Shown piece after piece: positions 1-11,474 of a stretch of DNA of 64,000 nt. Positions within the stretch are counted from its first letter, which is position 1, and every line of letters begins with the position of its first letter. Under the pieces are notes generated by a model, which saw only the letters and a list, made by a program, of their open reading frames with translations, ran no database searches and was not told the DNA's origin. Location: contig CM022665.1 of the NCBI GenBank assembly GCA_012295275.1, forward strand, positions 19,670,150 through 19,734,149. Reading direction: 5' to 3'. The position numbers and the translations under genes were made by a program. Origin of the DNA: Chrysomallon squamiferum. Lineage: Eukaryota; Mollusca; Gastropoda; Neomphalida; Peltospiridae.

Positions 1-494
1 TCACTAAAGAAGAAATATTGATTCAAACAACACAGTACATGTTTTCTTCACCGTGATCCTACAGCAGCACGGCCAGCTGACTTTTCTCACTGACATTTAA
101 CATGGTGTAAGATAAAGTAAACAAAATAAATGTTTTCTAAACTTTATTTTTGTCTCAGCAAAAAAATGTTGAGGATTAATAAACATTTTTAATTTTTTTT
201 TCTTAGATGCAACACAACGAAATCAAATGATTTAAAAATACAAAATTTATGTATCTTTACCTTTTTTTTCAGTTATTGAATCATGTATTTTCATGTGTCT
301 GACATCTAGCACATGTAGATAGATACATTTATAAGATACGTCGTTAAAACAAAGAATCTAAAAGCATACCAGATAACATTATTTAAACGTAGTCTGTCTT
401 CAGCGAACAAGTATTGCCGGTTATAATTTTTGGCCCTTTATTTTTCAAACAGTAATGAAAGGATGAATTTAAAAAAAATAATAATAATAATATC

Positions 495-535
<41 letters not shown>

Positions 536-1442
536 TATAGATTGGTATACATGTTTGTCTTCATTCAAACGCACAAATTTCAGATTTTACCTTCAGCGGA
601 CCATTACTTTTGCAAGCATAGTCTCTTGAACATTGATATTTTTGGTCAAACTCAACAACAGTATGCCAGTCTTCATCATGATGGGGAATTCCATAATTAA
701 TCCCAGTCTGAAATTTTTTTTTCTATAGGATTATGGGATGCTAATGTCCGGGCTCGCCAGTAAAGTCATTCTTAGAAGTTTCTTACACGACTGATTCTGA
801 CTTCGACAAAAATTGATATACATGTTTGTATTAGTCTCAGACACCTAAATGTTACTTCACTGAAGCAATACTTTTGGAAATATAACCCTTCGATGTGGGA
901 CATTTTTGGTCATAACGGTCACCAGTTTTTAGAAACTAATATCTCAGCAACCACCGAGCCAGTCTTCATCGTGTTGGTGTTGCTGGAAAAGAATTTCTTA
1001 AGGAATCCAAATCCGCAGTTACTTTATTATGTGAATATCACATATAGATTTTAACATTTGGTATAATTCTAACTAACGCACACGTGATCCACAGTGTTTT
1101 AAAGTCTAACATAAAATCAAAAAGATGTGAACCGATGACATAAATAATTTGAATAATATTTCTTAATATTCTATGAACGCTGTAATATAAAAGATGACAA
1201 CAATATTTTACCATCTAATTGTTTTGTATTTCACAATTCAAATGAAAAAAAATTGTTCAAAACTGAGAAAATCTAAGTAAATATCTTCAGACCTACCTTT
1301 TATTTCAAATATTTACTTTCTTTGAGTAAGTGTGGGTGTGTTAATTTTTTTGTTTTAAATTTTAATTATTCTAATTTTTTAAAAGCAGACTGTAGTTAAA
1401 ATGCACATTTTTAGATTCCAAACCAACAACAAAAAATTCTTC

Positions 1443-2561
1443 TTAACACATCGACTGCGACACTGAGTGAGCAATCGTGTTCTGTGTGGATGCTCGCCTG
1501 ACGTCGCTGTTAAAATTTTGCAGCGTCGTCGTCTGATCCAGGCTGGTGTATCTGGATGATTTTGGCATGCAACAACACAGGTATCTTTTGAAGAACTTGC
1601 GGAACTGACTGCTCAGTAAATAAAGCGCGAATGGGTTGATACAAGAATTAATGAACTTGAGACAGAACGCTGCAATTTTGAAGATGTACCAGAAATGGTT
1701 GAATTCCGAGTCATCAAAAAAGTACCAGATGTCGTAAATGTACTGCGGCAGCCAACAAAGGAAGAATATAAAAACAAACGAAAGGACAATTTTTGCAACT
1801 TTCTTTCGTGCTGCAATTTGTCTCTGCTGGTTTTGAGCACCTTTCAGTTCGCACGGCATGCTCCGTCCACTTCTGACAAGGATCACTGCCATCATCAGAT
1901 AAAAAAAGCCAATAGTTACAAGTGGAACGGCGAAATAGACGAGAAACTTGACCACTGTGTGTATTTTGGTATACAATTCACCGTATTTGATAGGGTTCCA
2001 CAAACAAACGAGCACTTTGGATTCGTTTGGTACTATAGTTTCACTGAAAATACCGTCAGGAATGGCTAAAACTACAGACAAAACCCACGTAACAGTCACT
2101 AAAATAACTGGCTTCGCTAAAGTATTGCCAGTGTGTTTGCTCATTGGATCCACAATGGCGAAATATCTGTCTATACTCAAAGCAGTTAGAGTGAATATTG
2201 AAATACCGAGCGAAAGCATCTGCATGAAAAAGTTGAATTTGCAAACAGCTTCTCCGTATGGCCACGAAGTGAAAGTGAACTGTGTCGCCGAAAAAGGAAC
2301 TGAAACTAAAATCAAAAGAAGATCCCCGATTGAAAGACTTACGATGAGTATATTTGGCAAATTTCTCATAACTTTGTTTCTTAAAACTATAAAAATGATG
2401 GTGCCGTTTCCAACGATTCCAACAATGAATATCAAACCAAAAAGAATGGGCACCACAATGGCCGCTGTATTTTCTTCCACCTGAAACAAAATGCTTAAAT
2501 TGGGTTTTGTCATCGAATCAGTGACATTCATTGTCAAATTGGAACTTGCAACTGGCTTCAT
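1443..2561 (-). CDS. Bombesin/CCHamide-like neuropeptide GPCR, copy 1
   Basis: Intact single-exon class A (rhodopsin-like) receptor of 372 residues; start taken at the first ATG of the frame (2,561), since the frame further upstream opens only from non-ATG codons. Landmarks: N-glycosylation sequons at N8, N12 and N21; TM1 N52; TM2 D80; the Cys pair C107 and C186 for the TM3-ECL2 disulfide; DRY at 131-133; TM4 W159; TM5 P213; TM6 CWLP 269-272; TM7 NPFALY 309-314; and a palmitoylation-type CCC at 329-331. The WPYGEAVCK segment and NPFALYLLS resemble bombesin/GRP, CCHamide (GGNG) and endothelin-type receptors, so a peptide ligand and G-protein signalling at the plasma membrane are expected. The exact ligand is not decidable here. 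A CTCTACAG acceptor-like site on the minus strand (exon from 2,616) implies an upstream 5'UTR exon. The protein is identical to copy 2 at 47,242-48,360. Confidence 0.95.
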   Translation of the reverse strand: MKPVASSNLTMNVTDSMTKPNLSILFQVEENTAAIVVPILFGLIFIVGIVGNGTIIFIVLRNKVMRNLPNILIVSLSIGDLLLILVSVPFSATQFTFTSWPYGEAVCKFNFFMQMLSLGISIFTLTALSIDRYFAIVDPMSKHTGNTLAKPVILVTVTWVLSVVLAIPDGIFSETIVPNESKVLVCLWNPIKYGELYTKIHTVVKFLVYFAVPLVTIGFFYLMMAVILVRSGRSMPCELKGAQNQQRQIAARKKVAKIVLSFVFIFFLCWLPQYIYDIWYFFDDSEFNHFWYIFKIAAFCLKFINSCINPFALYLLSSQFRKFFKRYLCCCMPKSSRYTSLDQTTTLQNFNSDVRRASTQNTIAHSVSQSMC

Positions 2562-2960
2562 GTTATTTCGAGCACAAAGTTTGGTTTTCTTCACGATATC
2601 ACCAACTAAGCAGTTGCTGTAGAGGTGATAAAACAGAAATGTCCAGGTGAAAAGTATTAGTCAGTGTTTTTTAAAATCCTTTAGGTTTTGTTTCCTCTAT
2701 TCTTTTTTTCTTTCCCTTGTGTTTTAGAAAAAAACAGCTAAATGTCTTGGTTGAATTCTTCAACTAATTAATAAACTAAATCTCACTTGCAACAGTTTTG
2801 TCTCTTGGAAATTCGTTACAAACGGGAGAATGAACTGGCGTCGTTCAGTTTATACCTTCCAATTAATAACTTTCTCAATTCTCCGTTAATCGTGAACACC
2901 GGTTTGATCTGGCTACAAACTTAAAGAAGTTGAAATGAAATGTCTTCTATCACATACGGC
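2562..2960 (-). promoter_or_regulatory. Conserved upstream flank of GPCR copy 1
   Basis: Non-coding sequence 5' of the receptor start that stays about 97-98% identical, by eye, to 46,850-47,241 upstream of copy 2. Similarity then falls visibly beyond about 2,960. It contains the shared acceptor CTCTACAG/CAACTGC and a pyrimidine-rich run. It probably holds an intron 3' end plus 5'UTR, and possibly promoter sequence. A core promoter element was not identified. Confidence 0.45.
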
Positions 2961-5900
2961 TTTCTGATAAGAAAGCTGATAATTTGTAGCTGGCGTGGCT
3001 GCCACATATTTAATGTATAACATCCCTTATTGGATAGCCAGCGTTTGCGTATGCAAGCAATACGTTACGAGGAGAAACGCCGAGACCTGATAGGCTGGCG
3101 CAGCAATGACTAGAAGGTAACAGGTGAAATTTTGAAAACTGATTCAGTGGCATCGAGATTGCTTTGTGTAGTACATGATGGGAGGTTATCCATTTCACTC
3201 AGACGGCTTGTCACGGCGAAACAAGCAAGCAATTTACACAAAGTAAACTCTCTCTCTGTCTCTCTCTGAGTCGCTCTCTCTTTCTGATTCAAAACAGAGG
3301 CATTATTTATTAGATCACACCAGATATGCCTCAGCACACCGCCGACTTCCTCAATAAATGTAAAATGACATAAGGATCATCTTCAACTAATACGAGGAAC
3401 AAGAGAAAATAAATGGAACTTACTGTAAGCTTTGTCATTCTTCGTTCAGATTTAGTGCTCAGTTTTTCCCTGTGGGAATTTACAACAGTGTAAAGCAAAC
3501 ATTTTTGTTGTGTTAATGACTGCAGTAGATTCATTTAGGTTATAAGAAATTATTAAATTCTGTAAATATATCGATTATCTCAAGCAATAATAAAAGCAAA
3601 ATTTGTTTTATGAAAGGAAACTATGTCATAAAATGAAATATTTCAGTTAAACAGTTTCTTTTCCTCTATCAGTTACTTCTAATTCCAGTTCGACATCAGC
3701 ACATTTATTATTAAAAATCTATATAATATACTATTACCTTACACAACCGGCAGATTTATTTATTTTTATATTTGTCGACATTGAATAATTTCCATATAAA
3801 AAATTGCAATTCAGACTGAGAACGCAGGAGATCATTTTGCCAATATATGCACATATAACCTATTAAACGTGATAAATATAATAAAAGTATTTGTAAATAG
3901 AATGACTTTATAGATATATATATACACACACACAAATATTTAACTTGCATTCAAAATTACACATTCATTTACATTTATTAAATTAATTTGTAGCAATTTT
4001 CAGTAGAATACATGGATTTACAGGCGGGTAAACTGCTTTAAGTTTAATACCTCTACAAAATCCTCTTCATTTAGACTCTTTGTAACTTGGATACAGGCAC
4101 AGAAAATATCGAGGACTACGGTGGTTTACAAACACATCTTCAGTGACCTGTTAAAATTGATCAAATTTCCAAAATAAACTTTTATGCTATTTATATGTTA
4201 GTAAACTGATGATAATGATAAAAACAGTAACATAATATTTTTTTGGCTCACTGTATTATTATATGTTGATTTGGCTTTTTTCTCTTAAATTATATGTTTA
4301 TACAGGAATGTTTGTGTGTGTGTGTGTGTGTGTCTGTATATATGTATGTCTGAGTGTCTATGTACATATGTACTTATGGATGTATAATACATGGACACAA
4401 TAAAGATAATTCTGCAATTTTCTTTATAATGTTTTTCCTTTTTTTCTATTTGCTTTTTGTTTTTCAAACACAGTATACGCTAGCTTGTATTTATTGTTGT
4501 TGAACGTGCTGCTTACTGAAAGCATTTAACACAAATCACAGGCTTAAAGGAAAACGTAAATGTAAACACAGAGATTCATGAGGTGAAATTTCACTGTCTG
4601 AACTTAACTTAGTTTCCACACTTTGATGTTATGTCATTACACGTGTCTATATTTAACGTGGCGCCGAAACATAATCGCCTGGTTTTACAATTAGCAACTT
4701 TTGGTAAATAACCTGCTATGTGCTATCTCTAATTTTTATCATTACGGCTATTAAGGAATCGTAACAATTAATTACTGTTGAATTAGGAAATCTGAGCTGA
4801 AGTAAATTAATTATAAAATAATCTACAGAGCTTTAATGATACGTGTTAATAAGAAAAACAAAAAAAATTAATTAGCCCTTTGTTTTATAATCAGTATTAC
4901 TAAATATATTTTGATTTTATTTATCTTTGTTGCTCATAATAGAATATCAGGTTCCAACTGCAGACCTCGTCCGCTTGACGCATATAAAATAACATTTCAA
5001 AATTATGACTCCTTTTTAGATAGACAATAACAAATTCGTAATCTTCTCCACAATAAAATAATAATAATAATAATAATCATGATGATGATGATGATAATGT
5101 TTATGATAACGATGATAAAGAAATAGATAAATAAACACTGGAATTTAGAGATACTAATAATATAAAAGGAAACGTGAACAGGCTTTTGTTTGTTTCAAGA
5201 GCTGTAAATGTAAAGATTCAAGTGTCTACTGCGCTTCATGCTGAGTTAATTAGAATGAAACAAAACAGTTCGGTGTATTCCAGACTATCCACATTAGTCG
5301 TTCTCACATCTCACATTTAACACGTTTAGTTTAGCCTCTGTTGTCTGTCATATAATTATTACAGATCATGGATTATTTAAAAAAAAAAAAAAAAAAAAAA
5401 AAAGTTTTTAATTGTAGAAGAGTTTTAAAAATATCACGTTATTTTAATATTTAATTTGTATATTATTATGAAGAAAAATGAACAAACGAATAAATAACTC
5501 GTTTAACTCAGGGTAATATAATACAGTTTACTTTCCCTGTAATTTTCCCTCGTTGCAAGTAATTTTCACATACTCAGTGTTTAAAAAATCATAGCAGAGA
5601 AACAAAACAAAAAAAAAAAAAGAAGAAGAAAAAAAAAAAAAAAAGAAGAAGAAGAAAAAGAAAAACAAATAGTTACCATATTTCAAGCAACCGACTTTCT
5701 CGACAGCAATATAACCCATGAGTTACTACGAAATGGGCACTGCTCCAACATACTTACCAATCCGAGCTGCACGATGTAATTCTACATATAACAAGTGCAT
5801 TCACTGTGACTGAATGTACTCAGGTATTTAATAATACTTCAATAAAAACGACTTTTTTCGGGTAGAACAGAGAAAAACAATATGTATTCGTAAATATTAT

Positions 5901-6759
5901 AATGTAAGAGTTAACGTGACCCTCCAACCTGGACAGTTAATGAACTGATATAAATTATTTAGGGCAGATGTATAACAATACACTTTGCGTAATTTTTGGA
6001 TATGGAAAGCAGCAGCAGCTCATTAGGCATTAATAGAATACAGAACAAATTATGCGAAGATAAAAACAAGATACGTATTTCTAGTAAGTGTTTCGCTAAG
6101 GGTAACGTTATGAGAAGTAGGACAGGCAAGTTTGCAGTTGTTCATCATCTTCTTTAAATTAGCTGTACGAGACGTACATTACTCTCGTAATTACGTCTGT
6201 ACACAGAGGTAGGAAAAGAATTGAGTATCCACTCGTACGTTTAGCTGCAGTGTTTTACACAAGTACGGGTCACTGTAGATAGCTAATTAATTCACACGTT
6301 CTTTTTAAATTTTATATTTTAGATAAATATCTTGTTTAGCTGGATCAGCGATTTTATTCTGGAGACCAGTAACTGCGGTCTTACTGCCATTTTTATTCTA
6401 AATTAACCAACGTTGAAAATGGATCATTCCGTATTTTTATTCGTAGATATAACAATAATAAATATTATTTTATCAGACTCGCGCGCGACGCAGAGACGGA
6501 GAGAGAGAGTCTATGTACATCGATTTATTTATTTTAATCGTTTTTTTTTTTTTTTTTTTTTTTATTCATTTAGCATCGTTGTTATCACTATCATCATTAC
6601 TGTTGTTAATTATTTGTTCTATAGTGAATATTTCTGTTATTTTTTTTTAAATATAATTTATTATTATTATTATAATTTTTTAATAATTTCATTTAATTTT
6701 CTTTTTCAGTCTCTAGTCTTTATAGATTCACTGTACGTATTTTATTTTATTTTATAATG
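2961..6759. other. Intergenic, simple-repeat rich
   Basis: No gene recognised. The segment to about 3,540 still matches right-arm 46,500-46,840 with many indels. It holds a CT-rich run (3,247-3,285), a GT run near 4,310-4,333, AAT/GAT triplets (5,058-5,097), poly(A) 5,379-5,403, an A-rich purine run (5,608-5,668) and poly(T) 6,541-6,563. Open frames here are low-complexity or short. Confidence 0.6.
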
Positions 6760-7050
6760 TCTATAATTATATGACTGAATGAAATGGTAAAATTAAGCAA
6801 TAATAAATAAATAGCATACATAAATATAATAATTGCAGTTATAAAGTTAACTGGAAAAAAGAATCGATTATTTTATTGCTTGACAAAGAGAAAGTTTGTA
6901 TAAGGCTAGACTCCTTCTTGATTGGTTGACCTCATCTTATATTCTGAGAATTAAATCAACTGAAGACATCAAATAAAGATTGATTCCTTCCTTGGGCGCT
7001 TGGGTCCATTCTTCGTAATGATTAAAAGAGGAGAAAAAGGTATGCCAGCA

Positions 7051-7740
7051 AACTTAAAGATTTGTAAAAGACATTGAAATTTTCGTCTTTTGAATTGGAA
7101 TTGTCGCTAAAAAATGTATCTGTTAATTTCATCCGCAGTCTGACTTTGAGTACGGACTGTGTAACTACACAAAAGAAGAATAAAAAAGTTAAAGAATGAA
7201 CATAGTTGAATATATATATATTTTTTGATATATTTTATATAATAATAATAATAGTAAGAAGAAGAAGAAAAAGAAGAAGAAGAAGAAAAGAAGAAGAAGA
7301 ATAGAAAAAGAATTCTTAATTAGACTAATTTAAACCTTCATTTTGTTTGCAACTTCCCAGTTATGATACTATTTGAAAATATGTCTACTGCCTGTCTTTA
7401 TTTTGGCAGATTACTGATTAAAGCTGTTGTCAGGTTTATCCTAGATATCTGTATTACGTTAGTCGTGTTACATGAATGGTTAGAAGAAGAAGAAAAAAAA
7501 TATGTTGTATATCTGGAAATTAATTGCTACCGTACTGCAGCTGGGTTACTGTCTGTGGTCTTTTCCGTGTTTTATTTCATTATTCTGTGATGCATCACGC
7601 ATGTATATAATATTTTACCAATTTATGTTCCCCATAACTTGAAAAATATAAAGCACAGGAATTTATTATTCACATCAATAATTTTGACATGTGAGATAAT
7701 CCAATCTTTCAGTTTTAATCTAAGTCTGCGATGGCGTTGT

Positions 7741-7772
<32 letters not shown>

Positions 7773-8459
7773 CAACAACAATATGAAACAAATGTGACAA
7801 TCTGTCGTGGAACAAACCTGCAGAAGAAGATGAAAGTGGTGATCCAGACCTTGTTGCTGTTGCAAGCCTCAGTCACTGTTAACTGTTAATATATTAACAT
7901 ATGTGCGTGTGTATGTGTATGTGTGCGTGTGCAAATATATCAATATAGAGCACAAGTTTACAACCCCACAAACCAACAAAAAATAAAATAAAAAATAAAA
8001 TAATAATAATAAAAAAAAGAAAAAAAAGAAAAGAAATAGTATTGATTTATTTTTAAATATTTCCTAGTTACTTTGTGTTAGGGCAGATATTTAACGGTGG
8101 TGAACATAAACTACTGTGTATCTGTACTGATTCGATCATTTGATGCTAACTGTTGATCATACCAAAAAAAGTAATAATGTTTTTCCTATGAATGGCTTTA
8201 AGGGTAACAGACACAATAGACTACGTTTTGCACATTTAATATAATTATACAACCCAGCAGTCAAATAAACTTTCGATCAAACTCATATAATGAAGTACAT
8301 CCAATATTATATTTATTTATTTATTTTATTTTATTTTATAAGCACTGGGTTATTGCATTTATTACATTTATTCAGAAATTGTACTTTTGTACTTAGGAAC
8401 ACAGTCTCGCACCCACGCATGCATGGACGTAGCTACGATGTACGTATGTATCTTATGAA
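7051..8459. other. Intergenic, purine repeats
   Basis: No gene recognised. Contains a GAA/AAG purine tract (about 7,255-7,305), poly(A) 7,747-7,771 and an A-rich stretch 7,978-8,038. A 75-codon open frame at 7,363-7,590 has no recognisable motif and is not preserved in the other arm. Confidence 0.5.
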
Positions 8460-9488
8460 GCACGAATGACGTTTTAGTAATGTGGTGATCAACGTGTTGA
8501 AAGAAACAAGAGCTAGAGATAAGAACTTACGCTACATAGTACACGTTAAAGGGACCATTGCTACAGTAGTAGTTAAAGTATCGTTTCTTTGGCTGGGAAA
8601 ATCGTTCTCGAACGAGTTTTATATTTACTATCAACACTGTGCTTTCAGTTCTACTATTTTATAAATTTTATAAACTTGCTATGTCAATTCTGACCAAAAA
8701 AAAAAAAAAAAAGAACTTTTGAACAGGAATATGATGGTTCACGGGCGGGCCAAATGTTTACAAGCAATTGCATAAATGAAAAGGTGAATTGTTTGCTCTT
8801 CGACTCAAACTGATCTAAAATAGCTTTTATTTGACATTAATTTGTTGAAAATCATTATACATTTTCTGCATAATTGACTGTTTTGATAAAGTGATCAATA
8901 ACAGAAAACAACTTGACTCTACTAAAGATATCAGCTCGTCGTATGGACGGACACGCAGTTCTTTATCCGTAATAGTTTCACGTACTGGTCAATTCGTTTA
9001 CTGGGCACGTGCTCATCAATGCATTGCTTGTAATGCATAAAAAGTGTCTATGGAGATCGCCCAGTTTGCATTTTTAGTGCTGACTATTTCCCCAGGGAAT
9101 AAACAAAGTTTGGTAAAGAAAATGACGTTCTTAAATGGTTATATTGATGTTCCCGTTTATAATGCAAGCGATAGTGATACATTTGCAGAATATAGATCAT
9201 ACCACATTGTTACATTAGTAAAGTTTCTAAATATTTGCTCAGTGTAAAATACACAAAACCCCAAATTATCTTATTCTTTTTATGTTGTTGATCTACTGAA
9301 GGCATAAAAAACCAAAAAATGATATGATCTATTTCACAGGAAAAATGTATTGATCATGTTTCAGTCTTTCTTTTCCTTTAAAAATATTTTGATTTATAAT
9401 TTTGATTTATTATTTCTTTCTTTCTTTATCTATTATTATTATTATTACTATCCTTTAATATAGAATTATTGAAAAAAACAAACAAAAA

Positions 9489-9531
<43 letters not shown>

Positions 9532-9537
9532 GGAATA

Positions 9538-10302
9538 CAGTGGTACCTTGACTTACGAGTTTAATTCGTTCCGTCTCCGAGCTCGTACCTCAATTTGCTC
9601 GTATATCAAATCAGTTTTCCCAACTGGAATTAATTAAAATACCATTAACCCGTTTTTTTTGTGTTTTTTATAACGTGTTTTTAATATAAGAAAAATGTAT
9701 TTATAAATGACAAATATTGTAAAAAATAAAAAATAAAAAAAAAAAAAAAAAAAAAAATAACAAGAATGTAAAGAAATAAATTGGTTTTGTAAAGTGTATT
9801 TATCTTGGAGATCAGACAAATTATTTTAACGCCTTTGACTAGAGTTACAGCCCAGTGCTTCAGTATGGTGCATATCATAGAAGTACTACGCTCGTACTGC
9901 CTAGCCTAATCGACTACGTGGACACCTCGCTCATGTTTAATTTTTTATGAATTCAAGCTTTAATTCAATGGACATCATCCGCTTCTTCTTCTGAGCACTG
10001 TCCTTTGCACTAACTTTCTTAGGATCCATGGCCAGAAAAAGGAAATTTGGCAAAATACTGCACAAAAAGCGACCACATCACAACAGATATGTTTCCGCGG
10101 TGAGGTAACTACGTGAAGTAAACGAACGAGGCGCGGGATGCTGGCCGGATATTATGTTGTTCGTTGCGCCAACTAGCGGCGGTGTGTCTGAAGCTCGCTC
10201 GTAACTCGGATTTTGGCTCGCAACTCAAAGCTAAAAATCGACCGGGCGATTGCTCATAATTGAAACACTCATAAGCTGGGGCACTCGTAAGTACCACTGT
10301 AC
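9538..10302 (-). mobile_element. Deleted Tigger/pogo-like DNA transposon
   Basis: Short non-autonomous element with terminal inverted repeats beginning CAGTGGTACC at the left and ending GTACCACTG at the right, each bordered by TA as expected for TA target duplication in the Tc1/mariner-pogo superfamily. On the minus strand an ATG at 10,029 starts the transposase N-terminus (MDPKKVSAKDSAQKKK, then IELK). The frame then breaks and jumps to the 3' terminal region, so most of the DDE domain is absent. It lies just inside the left arm and is a separate insertion from the copy at 43.6-44.3 kb. Confidence 0.85.
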
Positions 10303-11415
10303 TTCAGTTTTTAGGTTTTAGTTTTAAATGTTTCTGTTAGTTGTTTGTAAAAAGTATTTCGAACACGTACCATACACAGCATAGGTAAACATAATTTATT
10401 TAAGTAATATCATATTTGGCAAAGAATCAGGTTGAGTTTTCGTTTACAGAAACACTGGAACGAAAGTTGGTTCTAAAGTCATTAAATATATTCTGTTCTA
10501 TTTTTCTGAAAATTACAGGATTTTTATTAAAATATATACGTCTTTTTGATTTTGTTTTGTTTTGTTTTGTTACACAAATATTCCAATATACTATTTATCC
10601 TTTTAAATATATCATTTTGGATAGGGCACTTCCAATAGTTGTTATTGCTGATGTTTTAATCTGAACTGTATTTAAATTAATAATATCATTTTCTTAGTCT
10701 AGTTAACTTTATTTTGTGATATTAGTGATACTGGTCTTTGCGGTTTAGTTTATTTATTTTTGTTCTTTTTTTCCAACATTTTTAAAGATTGCTGTCATGT
10801 TGAGAAAACATGCAAGTTGCTCGAGTAAAACGGAAAAGAAATGATTCTGATACATGGCAAACGGAGCTAACAGCATCCCTTGAGGAAATTCGCCCATTTA
10901 TCTTCTGCTGACAACTATTCCCTCCTCTGAAACTAAATCTGATGTGAAGATAAATAACAAGAAGAAAATTATTATATAAGTACAATACAATTTATCCGGA
11001 TTCCAGAAGGTGCCCTAATGTGTATCTGATCGACATAATTTCGTACTTTACTTTTCATTGTTTATTTTATATTTTAAGTATATATTAAGCCTTGGTCTAG
11101 AAAATCGGAAATCTAGAAATCCGGATCATCCCCAAACCCAAGATTGCAGGATAACTGGTGAAACACTGTTGCGGGTAAATGTGTAACATAAAGTCCAAAA
11201 AGAAATCCTACACAATCGTTCAAAACGCAGTGTCAGGTGAGAACAGATGGGTGCTAGTACTGGAAAGTACAGCAGAGTCTGAGTGATGGTGAGAGACACT
11301 GATATTCCAGTTCGTAGCAGCAGACGCGTTTTTGAAGTATAATAAGAACAAATGAGTTGAATTATATTGATTCTTATTCTCTTTATTATTAGTAGTAGTA
11401 TCTCTTTATTACTAT

Positions 11416-11474
<59 letters not shown>

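Larger units (their letters stand above)
1..9240. repeat. Left arm of large inverted duplication
   Basis: This segment matches the right arm (42,300-49,208) in reverse complement as ordered blocks. Base 1 pairs with about 49,208, so the arm probably continues left of the window. Clear blocks by eye are 1-120 with 49,100-49,208; about 1,320-3,500 with 46,510-48,490, containing the GPCR gene; 6,760-7,050 with 44,560-44,850; and 8,460-9,240 with 42,300-43,020. Between blocks the arms differ by large indels filled with simple repeats. For example, 1,442 bp separate the left stop codon from base 1 but only 848 bp separate the matching points on the right. Identity is highest over the GPCR exon and its 5' flank. 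Seen directly; block ends are approximate. Confidence 0.93.

Noticed and set aside
1695-2484. Long plus-strand frames antisense to the receptor (124 and 178 codons), also present in the other copy
   Set aside because: They lie wholly inside the receptor exon, show no family motif, and their presence in both arms follows from the duplication and near-identity of the exon.
2562-2594. Eleven-residue N-terminal extension of receptor copy 1 and 25 residues in copy 2
   Set aside because: They open from GTG or TTG, and the longer one crosses a probable splice acceptor. The first ATG is shared by both copies.
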